This document shows, one piece after another, positions 55,030-63,998 of a stretch of DNA of 64,000 bases (position 1 is its first letter; each line of letters opens with the position of its first letter). The stretch spans positions 1-64,000 of the forward strand of contig CAZWSC010000010.1 of assembly GCA_964636385.1 (NCBI GenBank), read 5' to 3'. Source of the DNA: CAZWSC01 sp964636385 (GTDB lineage: Bacteria; Eisenbacteria; RBG-16-71-46; CAIMUX01). A model generated the notes under the pieces. The model did not search any database. It was not told where the DNA came from and saw only the letters and a program-made list of their open reading frames with translations. Both the position numbers and the translations under genes were made by a program.

Positions 55030-55791
55030 ATGAAAGACCCGCCCCTGCAGACCCTGCTGGAGTTCGCCGTGGATCTCGCCTGGAAGGCCGGGCGGTTGAC
55101 ACTCGCCTACTTCCAGACGCGTGTGGCTTCGGAGACGAAGCCCGACGACTCCCCCGTGACCGCAGCCGACCGGGAAACAGAGCGATTCCTCCGCGAAGAG
55201 ATCCGGAGACGATTCCCTGACGACGGCATCGTGGGTGAGGAGTTCGGCGTCGACAGCCCGAACGCGCAACGCCGCTGGATCCTGGACCCGATCGACGGCA
55301 CCCGTTCATTCATCCGCGGCGTCCCCCTCTACGGCGTTCTGATCGCCGCGGAAACCGACGAGGAGACCGAACTCGGCGTGCTCTATTTCCCTGCCCTGGA
55401 CGAGATCGTCTACGCGGCCAGGGGCCTGGGCTGCTGGTGGAACGGCCGGCGCGCCAAGGTCTCCGAGGTCGGGAGCCTGGAGGACTCCGGCGTCCTTCTG
55501 ACCGACGGACAATGGCCCGGAGCCGACGGCTGGGAACAGCTGCGAAACAGAGCCGGATGTGTCCGCACCTGGGGCGACTGCTACGGCCACGCCCTTGTCG
55601 CCACGGGCCGTGCCGAGGTGATGGTCGATCCTGTGATGTCGGTCTGGGACTCGGCGGCACTGAGGCCGGTTATCGAGGAAGCCGGAGGGGTGTTCACCGA
55701 CTGGGGCGGTAATGCCACGCATCACGGCGGGAGCGCCGTGTCCACGAATCGCGCCCTCGCCGACGAAGTGAGACAACTGCTGGCGGTGTAA
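55030..55791 (+). CDS. hisN: Inositol monophosphatase family, HisN-type histidinol-phosphatase
   Basis: A 253-residue metal-dependent phosphatase. Metal-site motifs: Glu70 in VGEEFG, Asp86 and Asp89 in WILDPIDGTRSF, and the third-site Asp in VWDSAALRP. The segment GTRSFIRGVPLYGVLIA favours the HisN group, which removes phosphate from histidinol phosphate in histidine synthesis, over inositol monophosphatase. Other his genes are not in the window, so the substrate is an inference. GGGGAGG precedes the ATG at 55030. Confidence 0.85.
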   Translation: MKDPPLQTLLEFAVDLAWKAGRLTLAYFQTRVASETKPDDSPVTAADRETERFLREEIRRRFPDDGIVGEEFGVDSPNAQRRWILDPIDGTRSFIRGVPLYGVLIAAETDEETELGVLYFPALDEIVYAARGLGCWWNGRRAKVSEVGSLEDSGVLLTDGQWPGADGWEQLRNRAGCVRTWGDCYGHALVATGRAEVMVDPVMSVWDSAALRPVIEEAGGVFTDWGGNATHHGGSAVSTNRALADEVRQLLAV

Positions 55792-55846
55792 CCCTACACG
55801 CCCGCCATTCCGGCGCACCGGGTGCGGGGCCGCGTAACCGGGCAGA

Positions 55847-56641
55847 TCAGCCCTTCCCGAGGATCTCCATGACGGCCGGGAGTTCCACCGCGCCCGGCCC
55901 CTTCAGGCGGATGTCGGCAATGGGGGAGATGAGGCTGTCCTCAGGGTTCACCTCTATGATGCAGGCCCCGGCCTGCCGGGCCTCGTATGGCAACTGGGCC
56001 ACGGGGAAGACCCGCCCGCTTGTGCCGACCACCAGCATCACGTCACACATGGCCGAACGCTCGAAGGCCCTCTGCAGTATCCCGACGGGAAGGCTCTCAC
56101 CAAACCAGACCACATCAGGCCGTATCAGCCCTTCGCAGACGGCGCACCTCGGCGGTTCCCAGACAGGCTCTTCAGCGTCGGGCATCTCCCACGGCAGTCC
56201 GCAGGAATCGCAACGATACCGGTCGATCCTGCCGTGCAGGTGGAACAGGCTGCTGCTTCCCGCCTGTTCGTGGAGGTTGTCGATGTTCTGCGTGAAGAGG
56301 TCGAAACGTGCCGGCTCGCGGCCCCCCGCTTGAGAGACGCACCACTTCTCGAGAGCGGCAAGGGCGGTGTGCCCGGGATTCGGCTCCGCTCCGCCGAGCT
56401 TGCCGAAGCGCCACATGTACCATAGCCAGACCAGGGCCGGATCGCGCCGGAAGCCCTCGATGGACGCAAGAACCTCCGGGTCGAAACTCTCCCACAGGCC
56501 CGTCTGGGCATCGCGGAAGGTGGGGACACCCGATTCGGCACTCACCCCTGCCCCGGTCAGGCAGACGATGGCGCGGGCCGGGCGCAGGGCCTCGGCGGCT
56601 CTGCGCCTGGACTCCTGAATCTCCTGTGGCCGATGATTCAC
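55847..56641 (-). CDS. Sir2-family NAD-dependent protein deacylase (sirtuin)
   Basis: A 264-residue enzyme that removes acyl groups from lysines using NAD. Motifs: GAGVSAESGVPTFRD, TQNIDNLHEQAG, catalytic His in HLHG, a zinc site of two CxxC pairs (CDSC and CAVC), RPDVVWFGE, VGTSGRVFPVA and EVNPED. The GTG at 56641 is chosen because GGAGG lies 10 bases upstream and an earlier start would run into the neighbouring gene. It follows the hydrogenase-maturation-type gene by 46 bases. Confidence 0.9.
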   Translation of the reverse strand: MNHRPQEIQESRRRAAEALRPARAIVCLTGAGVSAESGVPTFRDAQTGLWESFDPEVLASIEGFRRDPALVWLWYMWRFGKLGGAEPNPGHTALAALEKWCVSQAGGREPARFDLFTQNIDNLHEQAGSSSLFHLHGRIDRYRCDSCGLPWEMPDAEEPVWEPPRCAVCEGLIRPDVVWFGESLPVGILQRAFERSAMCDVMLVVGTSGRVFPVAQLPYEARQAGACIIEVNPEDSLISPIADIRLKGPGAVELPAVMEILGKG

Positions 56642-56687
56642 CGGAAACCGGCCTCCGTGTCCCGCCGGCGAGGAGCAACCCGGCGGG

Positions 56688-57311
56688 CTACCATCCCTCC
56701 TCTTCCAGGATGCGCACCGCAATCGCCGCAACCTGGGCGCATACTGCAGGCAACTGGCGCCTGAGGGGGCGGGAGAGATCTTCGCCCTCGTTCATGTCGT
56801 GCGGCTCTATTCCGATGAGATCGGTACCGCGAATCGGAAGCTCATCCTCGAGCCAGAGGGCCAGATGCTGCAGCCCGATCCGCGGCCGGCCGTCGTAGTG
56901 CCGGATGCTGGACAGGCGCGTGTCCGGATCCACCTCCAGGTGCCAGTGGTGCACCCTGCCGGGGGTGCCACTGACCCGGACTGCGTCGATCAGAATGACA
57001 CGTCTTCGGTCAACGAGGTAGGGGTCCAGCTGCTGCGCGTCGGTGCCTCCCTCGATCCACTCCATGATGGGACCACAGGAGCCTGTCTCGGTGGCAATGC
57101 CGGACCGTGACTGCGGCGAGCAATCCTCTCCCGAGGCCGGGTCGAATCCACGGAACATCTCCATCCGCCGCTTCCTGGCCTGTCCGATCTGGCCCACCAG
57201 GGTTCGGACACGGCCCATGACCCGCAAGGCAACGCCGTCGTCCCTGCAGGCCGGGTCCCCAAGGGCTACGAAGGCGATCGGGGGACGTGGTCTGGGTGTT
57301 GTTTCCGGCAT
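56688..57311 (-). CDS. Hydrogenase maturation protease-like protein (HycI/HybD family)
   Basis: A 207-residue protein of the nickel-dependent endopeptidase family that trims the large subunit of NiFe hydrogenases. The expected acidic and His residues are present: GDPACRDDGVAL, LIDAVRVSG and GIEPHDMNEG. An insertion of about 40 residues with Cys and Met (about 45-85) is unusual. The ATG at 57311 has GGAG 8 bases upstream. No hydrogenase is in the window; it is paired with a sirtuin gene. Target protein unknown. Confidence 0.75.
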   Translation of the reverse strand: MPETTPRPRPPIAFVALGDPACRDDGVALRVMGRVRTLVGQIGQARKRRMEMFRGFDPASGEDCSPQSRSGIATETGSCGPIMEWIEGGTDAQQLDPYLVDRRRVILIDAVRVSGTPGRVHHWHLEVDPDTRLSSIRHYDGRPRIGLQHLALWLEDELPIRGTDLIGIEPHDMNEGEDLSRPLRRQLPAVCAQVAAIAVRILEEEGW

Positions 57312-57383
57312 ATCCCGCTCCTTTCCCACGCACTACTATCGTCACACTGGTTCGGGTCCTTGACCCCGGCGCCCCCGGACAAC

Positions 57384-58352
57384 TCACCCCCCGGGCACCT
57401 GATTCGCTGCCTGGCCCACGAGCCCTTCGGCGAAGAGGGCGGGGTCGAAGTCCACCAGGTCCTCCGCCTTCTCACCCACACCAGCGTACCGGACCGGTAT
57501 CTGCATCTCGTGCGCTATGGCCAGGACGACGCCCCCCCTGCTGGTTCCATCCAGCTTGGCCAGAAGGATCCCGTCCACCGGTATCGCCTCGGAGAAGAGC
57601 CGTGCCTGGGAAAGGGCGTTCTGGCCGATCGTGGCATCGAGGACCAGGATCGTCTCGTGCGGCGCCCCGGGCAGGGCCTTGTCGCAGACCCGGTGGATCT
57701 TCTTCAGCTCTTCCATCAGGTTTCCCTTGGTCTGCAGGCGTCCTGCGGTGTCGATCAGCACGGTATCCGAGCTACGGGAGATCGCAGCGCGGATCCCGTC
57801 GAATGCGACAGCCCCGGGATCGGCGCCGGTCTGGCTTCTGACGACCTCCACGCCCAGTCTCTTCGCCCAGACCTCCAGCTGCTCGCTGGCAGCTGCACGG
57901 AAGGTGTCCGAGGCCACGATAAGGGGAACCCGCCCCTCCTCCTGCTCCCTGCGGGCAAGCTTGGCCAGCGAGGTGGTCTTGCCGACCCCGTTGACCCCGG
58001 CAACAAGGACCACCCTGGGCTCGCCCGGCCTGGGCATCCGCACCGGGGGCGCGCCGCCATCCGGCTGCGTCCTTCCCTCCCCCCTCAGGATCTCCTCGAC
58101 TATGGTGCGCAGGACGGGGCGGATCGCGCCGGGATCCGAGATCCCCTCCTCGCGCAACCGCTTCCGCAGGGATTCGAGCAGGTGGGCGCTCGTGGCTGGC
58201 CCGACATCCCCTGCCAGCAGGATCCCTTCCAGGTCCTCGAAGAAGTCGTCATCGATCTCCCTGTACTGGGTGATGATCTCCTGGATCTGTTCGGAAACGG
58301 CCTCCCGCGTTTTGCGGAACCCATCGGTGATCTTCCTGAAAAAGGACTTCAT
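57384..58352 (-). CDS. ftsY: Signal recognition particle receptor FtsY
   Basis: A 322-residue SRP receptor GTPase at the inner membrane. It has a short N-terminal part, then the NG domain: GVNGVGKTTSLAKLA (G1), DTFRAAASEQLEVW (G2), DTAGRLQTKGNLMEELKK (G3), LAKLDGTSRGG (G4/G5) and GVGEKAEDLVDFDP. It lacks the long acidic A domain of enteric FtsY, which is common in other phyla. It lies 4 bases after birA and ends the uvrB-nadC-birA-ftsY run. Confidence 0.96.
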   Translation of the reverse strand: MKSFFRKITDGFRKTREAVSEQIQEIITQYREIDDDFFEDLEGILLAGDVGPATSAHLLESLRKRLREEGISDPGAIRPVLRTIVEEILRGEGRTQPDGGAPPVRMPRPGEPRVVLVAGVNGVGKTTSLAKLARREQEEGRVPLIVASDTFRAAASEQLEVWAKRLGVEVVRSQTGADPGAVAFDGIRAAISRSSDTVLIDTAGRLQTKGNLMEELKKIHRVCDKALPGAPHETILVLDATIGQNALSQARLFSEAIPVDGILLAKLDGTSRGGVVLAIAHEMQIPVRYAGVGEKAEDLVDFDPALFAEGLVGQAANQVPGG

Positions 58353-58356
58353 GCGC

Positions 58357-59151
58357 TCATTCTCCCCCGATCGATACTACCTCGCCGCTGATCACGGACC
58401 TCCTGCCTGAAGGCGTCTCCAGGATCAGCTCCCCCAGCTCCCCCAGGTCGACGGCCACTCCCTCGACCTCTCCTCCCGCACCCTGAATGCGCACCCGCCG
58501 GTCCCGCAGCATGAACCTGCGCAGGAGGCCTTCGCGCAGAAATCCCAGGTCGCCGCGGCGGAACCTATCGTATGCCTGCGTCAGTCCCTGGTTGAACGCC
58601 CCCGCGACGCTGCGGACATCCGGCACCGGCGAGAACCCTTCGATCCTGAGCGAACTCGCCTTTCCCCGCAGCTCCGGAGGGAAGGAGTCCCGCTCCGATG
58701 TGGTGTTCAGCCCCAGCCCGATGACTACAGCACTGTCCGCCGTCTCCGCCAGGATCCCGCCCAGCTTGCCGTACCGGCCGAAGATGTCATTCGGCCACTT
58801 GATCCAGGCCATCCAGGGGGGCTCTTCGCCCCGGCTGTCACCATCCCAAAGCGACTCGAGCGCCGCTGCTGCCGACAGCGCGGTCAGCGGAGTCAGCGCC
58901 GGCCAGGTCGGCTGGTCGGCAGCCGGCCTGAGCAGGAAGCTCATCCAGAGGCCCATCCCCGCCGGAGAGTGCCACGTACGGTCGCCCCGTCCCCTGCCCG
59001 CGGTCTGCTCGCCGGCAAGCACGCTGGTACCCTCCGGCGCACCCTCGAGCGCCAGCTCCTTCACGATCTCCTGCGTCGACCCGCAGGATGCCGGCGGCGG
59101 CACAGAGTCGAGGTCCAGCAGAAGCGGGCTCTTGCCTTGAGTGCCGGGCAT
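58357..59151 (-). CDS. birA: Biotin--[acetyl-CoA-carboxylase] ligase BirA
   Basis: A 264-residue enzyme that attaches biotin to carrier proteins. Motifs: STQEIVKELA, GEQTAGRGRGDRTWHSPAG (biotinyl-AMP site), IKWPNDIFGRYGKLGGIL and the C-terminal SH3-like domain. There is no N-terminal helix-turn-helix, so it is ligase only and not a repressor. It is 2 bases after the nadC gene and 4 bases before ftsY. Confidence 0.93.
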   Translation of the reverse strand: MPGTQGKSPLLLDLDSVPPPASCGSTQEIVKELALEGAPEGTSVLAGEQTAGRGRGDRTWHSPAGMGLWMSFLLRPAADQPTWPALTPLTALSAAAALESLWDGDSRGEEPPWMAWIKWPNDIFGRYGKLGGILAETADSAVVIGLGLNTTSERDSFPPELRGKASSLRIEGFSPVPDVRSVAGAFNQGLTQAYDRFRRGDLGFLREGLLRRFMLRDRRVRIQGAGGEVEGVAVDLGELGELILETPSGRRSVISGEVVSIGGE

Positions 59152-59153
59152 CT

Positions 59154-60065
59154 TCAGATGACCGGTCCGGGATGCAGATCCATGGAGATGTCCAGGGCGG
59201 GGGCGGAGTGTGTCAGGGCTCCTACGGAGATCAGGTCGACCCCGGGAACTGCCTTCTCCCGGATCGTCCCGAGGCTGATTCCGCCCGAAACCTCGATCGT
59301 GCAGGCCGGCAGTCCGCGGCTGGACTCGACTGAGCGAACCGCCTCCACCGATCGAAGGATCTCCGCAGGTGTCATGTTGTCCAGGAGCACCTGGTCCACC
59401 TTCAGGTCGGCAGCCTCGGCAGCCTCTTCGGCGTTGCGCACCTCCACGGTCAGGTGCAGGCGGCTGCCGGAGAGGCGCACCCTGTGGACCGCCTCCGATA
59501 TCCCGCCTGCAGCGGCGATGTGGTTCTCCTTGATCATCATCGCGTCATAGAGGCCGATCCTGTGGTTGACGCCCCCTCCGTGCCTCACCGCCGCCTTCTC
59601 CAGGAAGCGCATCCCGGGGGTGGTCTTGCGCGTGTCTGCGACAGCGATTCCTGTGCCGGCAAGCGCCTCCACGTACCGGGCGGTGACCGTCGCCACACCG
59701 GACATGCGCTGGAGGAAGTTCAGGAGTGTCCTCTCCATGGCCAGGATCGGCCGGGCAGGTCCGAAGAGCCCTGCTATCCGGTCGCCGGCTGACAGGCGGT
59801 CTCCGTCCTGCATGCGAGCCTCGAACGCCACCTCGCTCTGTACAACCCGCGCCACCTCTGCGGCGGCCGCCATGCCGGACAGGATCCCCGCCTCCTTCGC
59901 GATTACCCACGCCTCCGCCTCGGCATCCCCGTCGACAACCGCAAGCGTCGTGGCATCGCCCGGCCCGATATCCTCGATCAGCGCCAGCCTGACTATCGCC
60001 GCAATCGCAGCGGCCTCCTTCTCTTCGGGAGGCCTGCCAGCCCTCGGCATCCTTAGCTGCGTCAC
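59154..60065 (-). CDS. nadC: Nicotinate-nucleotide pyrophosphorylase (carboxylating)
   Basis: A 303-residue enzyme that converts quinolinate and PRPP to nicotinate mononucleotide in NAD synthesis. Signatures: EDIGPGDATT, ERTLLNFLQRMSGVAT, ADTRKTTPGMRFLEK, AVRHGGGVNHRIGLYD and VSGGISLGTIREKA. The GTG start at 60065 overlaps the uvrB stop (GTGA); an ATG at 60050 is an alternative. It belongs to the uvrB-nadC-birA-ftsY run. Confidence 0.95.
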   Translation of the reverse strand: MTQLRMPRAGRPPEEKEAAAIAAIVRLALIEDIGPGDATTLAVVDGDAEAEAWVIAKEAGILSGMAAAAEVARVVQSEVAFEARMQDGDRLSAGDRIAGLFGPARPILAMERTLLNFLQRMSGVATVTARYVEALAGTGIAVADTRKTTPGMRFLEKAAVRHGGGVNHRIGLYDAMMIKENHIAAAGGISEAVHRVRLSGSRLHLTVEVRNAEEAAEAADLKVDQVLLDNMTPAEILRSVEAVRSVESSRGLPACTIEVSGGISLGTIREKAVPGVDLISVGALTHSAPALDISMDLHPGPVI

Positions 60066-62059
60066 GGCCGCGTCTCCCCCTGCACTTCGCCCTGGATCTC
60101 CAGGATCCTGTCGCGGATCGAGGCCGCGCGCTCGTACTCGAGCGCGTCTGCGGCATCCTTCATCTCCCGGATCAGCATCTGCACGTACTCCTCCCTGCTG
60201 AGCCCGCCCGGATCCTCAGGCACCTGCACCGCCGGCTCGTCCTTCCGGCGGATGGCGTCTGCGACGGAGGTGGACTGAAGGATCTCCTCCACCGACTTGT
60301 AGATCGTCTGCGGCACGATGCCGTGCTCGGCGTTGTAGGCGAGCTGCCTCTCCCGCCTGCGGTCCATCTCGGCAAGGGCCCGCTCCATGCTCCCCGTCAC
60401 CCTGTCGGCATAGAGAAGCACGAAGCCCATGGCGTTGCGCGCCGCCCTGCCCGCGGTCTGTATAAGGCTTCTGTCGCTGCGGAGGAATCCCTCCTTGTCG
60501 GCGTCCAGTATCGCCACGAGCGACACCTCGGGAAGGTCCAGCCCCTCGCGGAGAAGGTTGATCCCGACCAGGACATCGAAGCTGCCGAGGCGAAGACCCC
60601 GCAGTATCTCCATCCGCTCGATGGCGTCGACATCCGAGTGTATGTACCTGACCCGCAGGCCGCCTTCGATGAGGTAGTCGGTCAGGTCCTCGGCCATCCT
60701 CTTGGTCAGGGTTGTGACGAGCGTGCGCTCTCCGCGCCCGACGCGCAGGCGGATCTCCTCCATCAGGTCGTCTATCTGCCCCTCCGTCGGGCGGACCTCC
60801 ATCTGCGGATCCACGAGCCCGGTCGGCCGGATCACCTGCTCGACTATCACGCCTTCGCTCTTCGCGAGCTCGAACCCGGCCGGGGTCGCGGAGACGTATA
60901 TCACCTGGTTCAGCATCGACTCGAACTCGTTGAAGCGCAGGGGGCGGTTGTCCAGCGCGGACGGAAGGCGGAAGCCGAAGTCCACGAGGTTCTGCTTCCG
61001 CGACTGGTCGCCTGCGTACATCCCCCCGACCTGCGGGATCGTGACATGGCTCTCGTCCAGGATCATCAGGTAGTCGGAGGGGAAGTAGTCGAGGAGGCAG
61101 GCAGGCCTCTCACCGGGCTCCCTGCCTGCGAGGTGACGCGAGTAGTTCTCGATCCCCGGACAGAAGCCGGCCTCGCGGAGCATCTCCATGTCGTACTTCG
61201 TGCGCATCCTGAGCCGCTGCGCCTCGAGGAGCTTCTCCTGAGCCTTCAACTCAGCCAGTCGCTCCTCCAGCTCGGCCTCGATTCCCACCAGCGCGCCGGC
61301 GAGACGTTGCGCGGGCGTGGAGAAGTGCGTGGTCGGGAAGGCGACCATCGCCTCCTGCTCGCGCCTGACCTGCATCGTGACCGGATCGATGGCCGTGATC
61401 CGCTCGATCTCGTCCCCCCACAGCTCCACGCGGAACGGCTCGTCCGAGTGCGAAGGGAAGATCTCCAGAACGTCGCCGCGGGCGCGGAACACGCCGCGCT
61501 TGAACTCGATGTCGTTGCGCTGGTACTGGATCGACACCAGCATGTCCATGATGGATTCGCGCGATCGCTCCTCCCCCACCTGCAGTCTCAGCATCTGCCT
61601 GCGGAAGTCCTCCGGAGAGCCCAGGCCGTAGATGCACGAGACCGACGCGACTATGACCACATCCCGCCTCGAGAGCAGATGGCTGGTCGCCTCGAGTCGC
61701 AGCCGGTCGATGTTCTCGTTGATCGATGCATCCTTCTCGATGTAGGTGTCGGTCTGCGGCACGTATGCCTCGGGCTGGTAGTAATCGTAGTACGAGACGA
61801 AGTAGCCGACCGCGTTGTTGGGGAAGAAGCTGCAGAACTCCCCGTACAGCTGCGCCGCCAGCGTCTTGTTGTGGGACAGGACGAGGGTCGGGCGGTTCGA
61901 GGCGGCAATGACGTTGGCAAGGGTGAAGGTCTTGCCGCTGCCTGTGACGCCGAGGAGGACCTGGTGTTTGTCCCCCCGCTCGATGCCCGCCGCAAGCTCG
62001 CTTATCGCCCGGGGCTGGTCGCCGGTCGGCTGATATCTGGAAACGAGTTCGAACTTCAT
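60062..62059 (-). CDS. uvrB: Excinuclease ABC subunit UvrB
   Basis: A 665-residue DNA damage recognition helicase. Walker A GVTGSGKT (39-46), the beta-hairpin region (YYDYYQPEAYVPQTDTYIEK), DESH, GINLLREGLDLPEVSLV, QTAGRAARN and the C-terminal UvrC-binding coiled coil (REMKDAADALEYERAASIRD) are complete. No ribosome site precedes the ATG. TGTGC-TATCAT lies 9 bases upstream, so the mRNA is probably almost leaderless. It heads the run with nadC, birA and ftsY. Confidence 0.97.
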   Translation of the reverse strand: MKFELVSRYQPTGDQPRAISELAAGIERGDKHQVLLGVTGSGKTFTLANVIAASNRPTLVLSHNKTLAAQLYGEFCSFFPNNAVGYFVSYYDYYQPEAYVPQTDTYIEKDASINENIDRLRLEATSHLLSRRDVVIVASVSCIYGLGSPEDFRRQMLRLQVGEERSRESIMDMLVSIQYQRNDIEFKRGVFRARGDVLEIFPSHSDEPFRVELWGDEIERITAIDPVTMQVRREQEAMVAFPTTHFSTPAQRLAGALVGIEAELEERLAELKAQEKLLEAQRLRMRTKYDMEMLREAGFCPGIENYSRHLAGREPGERPACLLDYFPSDYLMILDESHVTIPQVGGMYAGDQSRKQNLVDFGFRLPSALDNRPLRFNEFESMLNQVIYVSATPAGFELAKSEGVIVEQVIRPTGLVDPQMEVRPTEGQIDDLMEEIRLRVGRGERTLVTTLTKRMAEDLTDYLIEGGLRVRYIHSDVDAIERMEILRGLRLGSFDVLVGINLLREGLDLPEVSLVAILDADKEGFLRSDRSLIQTAGRAARNAMGFVLLYADRVTGSMERALAEMDRRRERQLAYNAEHGIVPQTIYKSVEEILQSTSVADAIRRKDEPAVQVPEDPGGLSREEYVQMLIREMKDAADALEYERAASIRDRILEIQGEVQGETRP

Positions 62060-62068
62060 GGAACGCGC

Positions 62069-62079
62069 ATGATAGCACA
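62069..62079 (-). promoter_or_regulatory. Extended -10 promoter of uvrB
   Basis: TGTGC-TATCAT on the minus strand (TATCAT at 62069-62074). The expected start site is about 3 bases before the uvrB ATG. No clear -35 box is present, as is usual for extended -10 promoters. Confidence 0.5.
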
Positions 62080-62113
62080 GGCGGTACCACGGCGCGGCGA
62101 GCGGCTGATGCCG

Positions 62114-63373
62114 TCAGCGCACGTCAGCGGCCGGCCCGGCGGCCCCCTGCGTCTCCCTGCGCGGCCATGGTGCGACACGCAGGAGCAGCAGAAGCCCCGG
62201 CGCCGCCGCAAGGGCGCACAGGATGAAGAAGACCTCCCACCCGGCAGCCTTCACCAGGAACCCCGTGGGGGCTGAGGCAAGGACGCGGGGCACCCCCATG
62301 AGGCTGCTCAGGAGGGCGTACTGGGTTGCTGTGAAGCGCCTGTTCGTGATCGACGCCATGAACGCGGCGTAGGCGGCCGTGCCCATCCCGGAAGTTGCGT
62401 TCTCGAAGGCAATGACCGCGGAAAGGGCCGGGAGGCTGGGGCCGATCCGGGCGAGCACGGCAAACCCCGCCGTCGAAACCGACTGGAGAAGGCCGAAGAT
62501 CCAGAGGCTGCGGGCGATTCCGAGACGAATCATCAGGATCCCGCCCAGGAGGCCGCCGCCCAGGGTCGCCCAGAATCCGAGCATGTTGGCGACCGCACCG
62601 ACCTGGGTCATGCTGAACCCGATCTCCAGGTAGAACGGCGTCGTCATGGCCGCCGCCATCGTATCCCCGATCTTGTACAGCAGTATGAAGGCCAGGATGA
62701 GGACCGCGCCGCTTCTCCGGAAGTACTCCGCAAGCGGATCCACCACCGCCTCCCTGAGGGTGCGGGGCGGCGACTCGCTCACCCCCGGCTCTCTCGCAAG
62801 CAGGGTGGTCAGGATCCCGGGCAGAAGGCAGAGGGCGAGCAGGAGGTACACCTTCGAAAACGGCATGCGGTCGGCCAGGATGAAACCGCCCCCTGAAGCA
62901 AGCAGCATCCCTATCCGGTATCCGTTGATGTATAGCGAGGACCCCAGACCGAGTTCCGCGTCCGTCAGATCCTCCCTTCGGTAGGCGTCGATCACGATGT
63001 CCTGCGTGGCGCTGAAGAAGGTGACGAACAGCGCCGCAACGGCAAGACGCTGCGCCCCTCCCGCAGGATCGATGAACCCGAGCAGGATGATCGACGCCAT
63101 CAGCAGGATCTGCGCGATCAGGAGCCAGCCGCGCCGGCGCCCCAGGAAGGGCGGGACATAGCGGTCCAGGAGCGGCGCCCAGAGGAACTTCAGCGTGTAG
63201 GGAAGCCCGACCATCGACATCAGGCCGATGACCGTAAGGTCCATCCCCTCTTCCTTCATCCACGCCTGCAGAAGCGAGATCGTGAGGAGAAGGGGCAGGC
63301 CGGACGAGAAGCCCATTATGAGTGCGACGAGCATCCTTGGGCTTGCCGCCAGCCGGATGGTCGGTTTTCGCAT
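62114..63373 (-). CDS. ampG: AmpG-family muropeptide transporter (MFS)
   Basis: A 419-residue inner-membrane permease with twelve predicted helices. The N-terminal part follows AmpG closely: MGFSSGLPLLLTISLLQAWM, GLMSMVGLPYTLKFLWAPL, DRYVPPFLGRRRGWLL and TQDIVIDAYRREDL. AmpG imports anhydro-muropeptides for cell-wall recycling. The ATG at 63373 has GGAAGG upstream; a GTG two codons earlier is possible. The gene stands between uvrB and a divergent lipoprotein gene. Other recycling genes are not seen nearby. Confidence 0.88.
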   Translation of the reverse strand: MRKPTIRLAASPRMLVALIMGFSSGLPLLLTISLLQAWMKEEGMDLTVIGLMSMVGLPYTLKFLWAPLLDRYVPPFLGRRRGWLLIAQILLMASIILLGFIDPAGGAQRLAVAALFVTFFSATQDIVIDAYRREDLTDAELGLGSSLYINGYRIGMLLASGGGFILADRMPFSKVYLLLALCLLPGILTTLLAREPGVSESPPRTLREAVVDPLAEYFRRSGAVLILAFILLYKIGDTMAAAMTTPFYLEIGFSMTQVGAVANMLGFWATLGGGLLGGILMIRLGIARSLWIFGLLQSVSTAGFAVLARIGPSLPALSAVIAFENATSGMGTAAYAAFMASITNRRFTATQYALLSSLMGVPRVLASAPTGFLVKAAGWEVFFILCALAAAPGLLLLLRVAPWPRRETQGAAGPAADVR

Positions 63374-63452
63374 GGTCACCCTTCCACCCTTTCCCGCACC
63401 GGTGCCGCGCCGCGCTTGACATGATCGCCGGCGGAGTTCAACCTACAGTGCC

Positions 63453-63998
63453 ATGAACCAACACACCAATCCAAACCGCGCCACGCCTGCCCGGGCGCAG
63501 GCCGGGCGCCGGGTCCGGGGCCTTGTCCTGGCGGCGGGTCTTCTCCTTGCGTCGGGCCTGGCCGGATGCGGAAGGGGTCCCAGCCTGGATGCGACACCTC
63601 CGAGCACCATCGGGCCTCTGCAGCAGATGACCATCCTCAGGGCGGCGGAAGCCGTCGAGGCTGTCGAGAACACCTTTGCGATCACGGCGCGGGCCTCGGA
63701 CGCGTGGATCTCCACCTACGGTGACGGGGACCGGATCGAGATCTACGCCCTGGGAATGAGCGATGAAGCTGCGACAGAGCCCGTGGTCTCGGCGCTGCGC
63801 TCCATGACGGGGCGGGAGGGTTCGCCATACAGGGCCTCGGCTACGCTTACGGTCGCACAGCAGGAGGGGTATAGAGCCGACGGCGATGGAAAGGTCCTGT
63901 TCTTCTACGCCCGCGGAAGGTGGGTTGTGCTGATCAGGGCAATGGCGGCCGACCTGGATCCGGCAGTCGTTTCCATCAACTGGGTCCGGCCGGCCTGA
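63453..63998 (+). CDS. Putative lipoprotein of unknown function
   Basis: A 181-residue protein with a basic N-region and a lipoprotein signal (LVLAAGLLLASGLAGC, Cys near 39). The mature part (TILRAAEAVEAVENTFAITA, then GDRIEIYALGMSDEAA and KVLFFYARGRWVVLIRAMA) has a mixed alpha/beta pattern with no family I recognise. It is divergent from ampG and complete within the window. Confidence 0.7.
   Translation: MNQHTNPNRATPARAQAGRRVRGLVLAAGLLLASGLAGCGRGPSLDATPPSTIGPLQQMTILRAAEAVEAVENTFAITARASDAWISTYGDGDRIEIYALGMSDEAATEPVVSALRSMTGREGSPYRASATLTVAQQEGYRADGDGKVLFFYARGRWVVLIRAMAADLDPAVVSINWVRPA

Noticed and set aside
60323..62275. A 650-codon open frame antisense to uvrB
   Set aside because: It mirrors the codon pattern of uvrB, has no domain signature and no ribosome site. 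Long antisense frames are common in GC-rich DNA.
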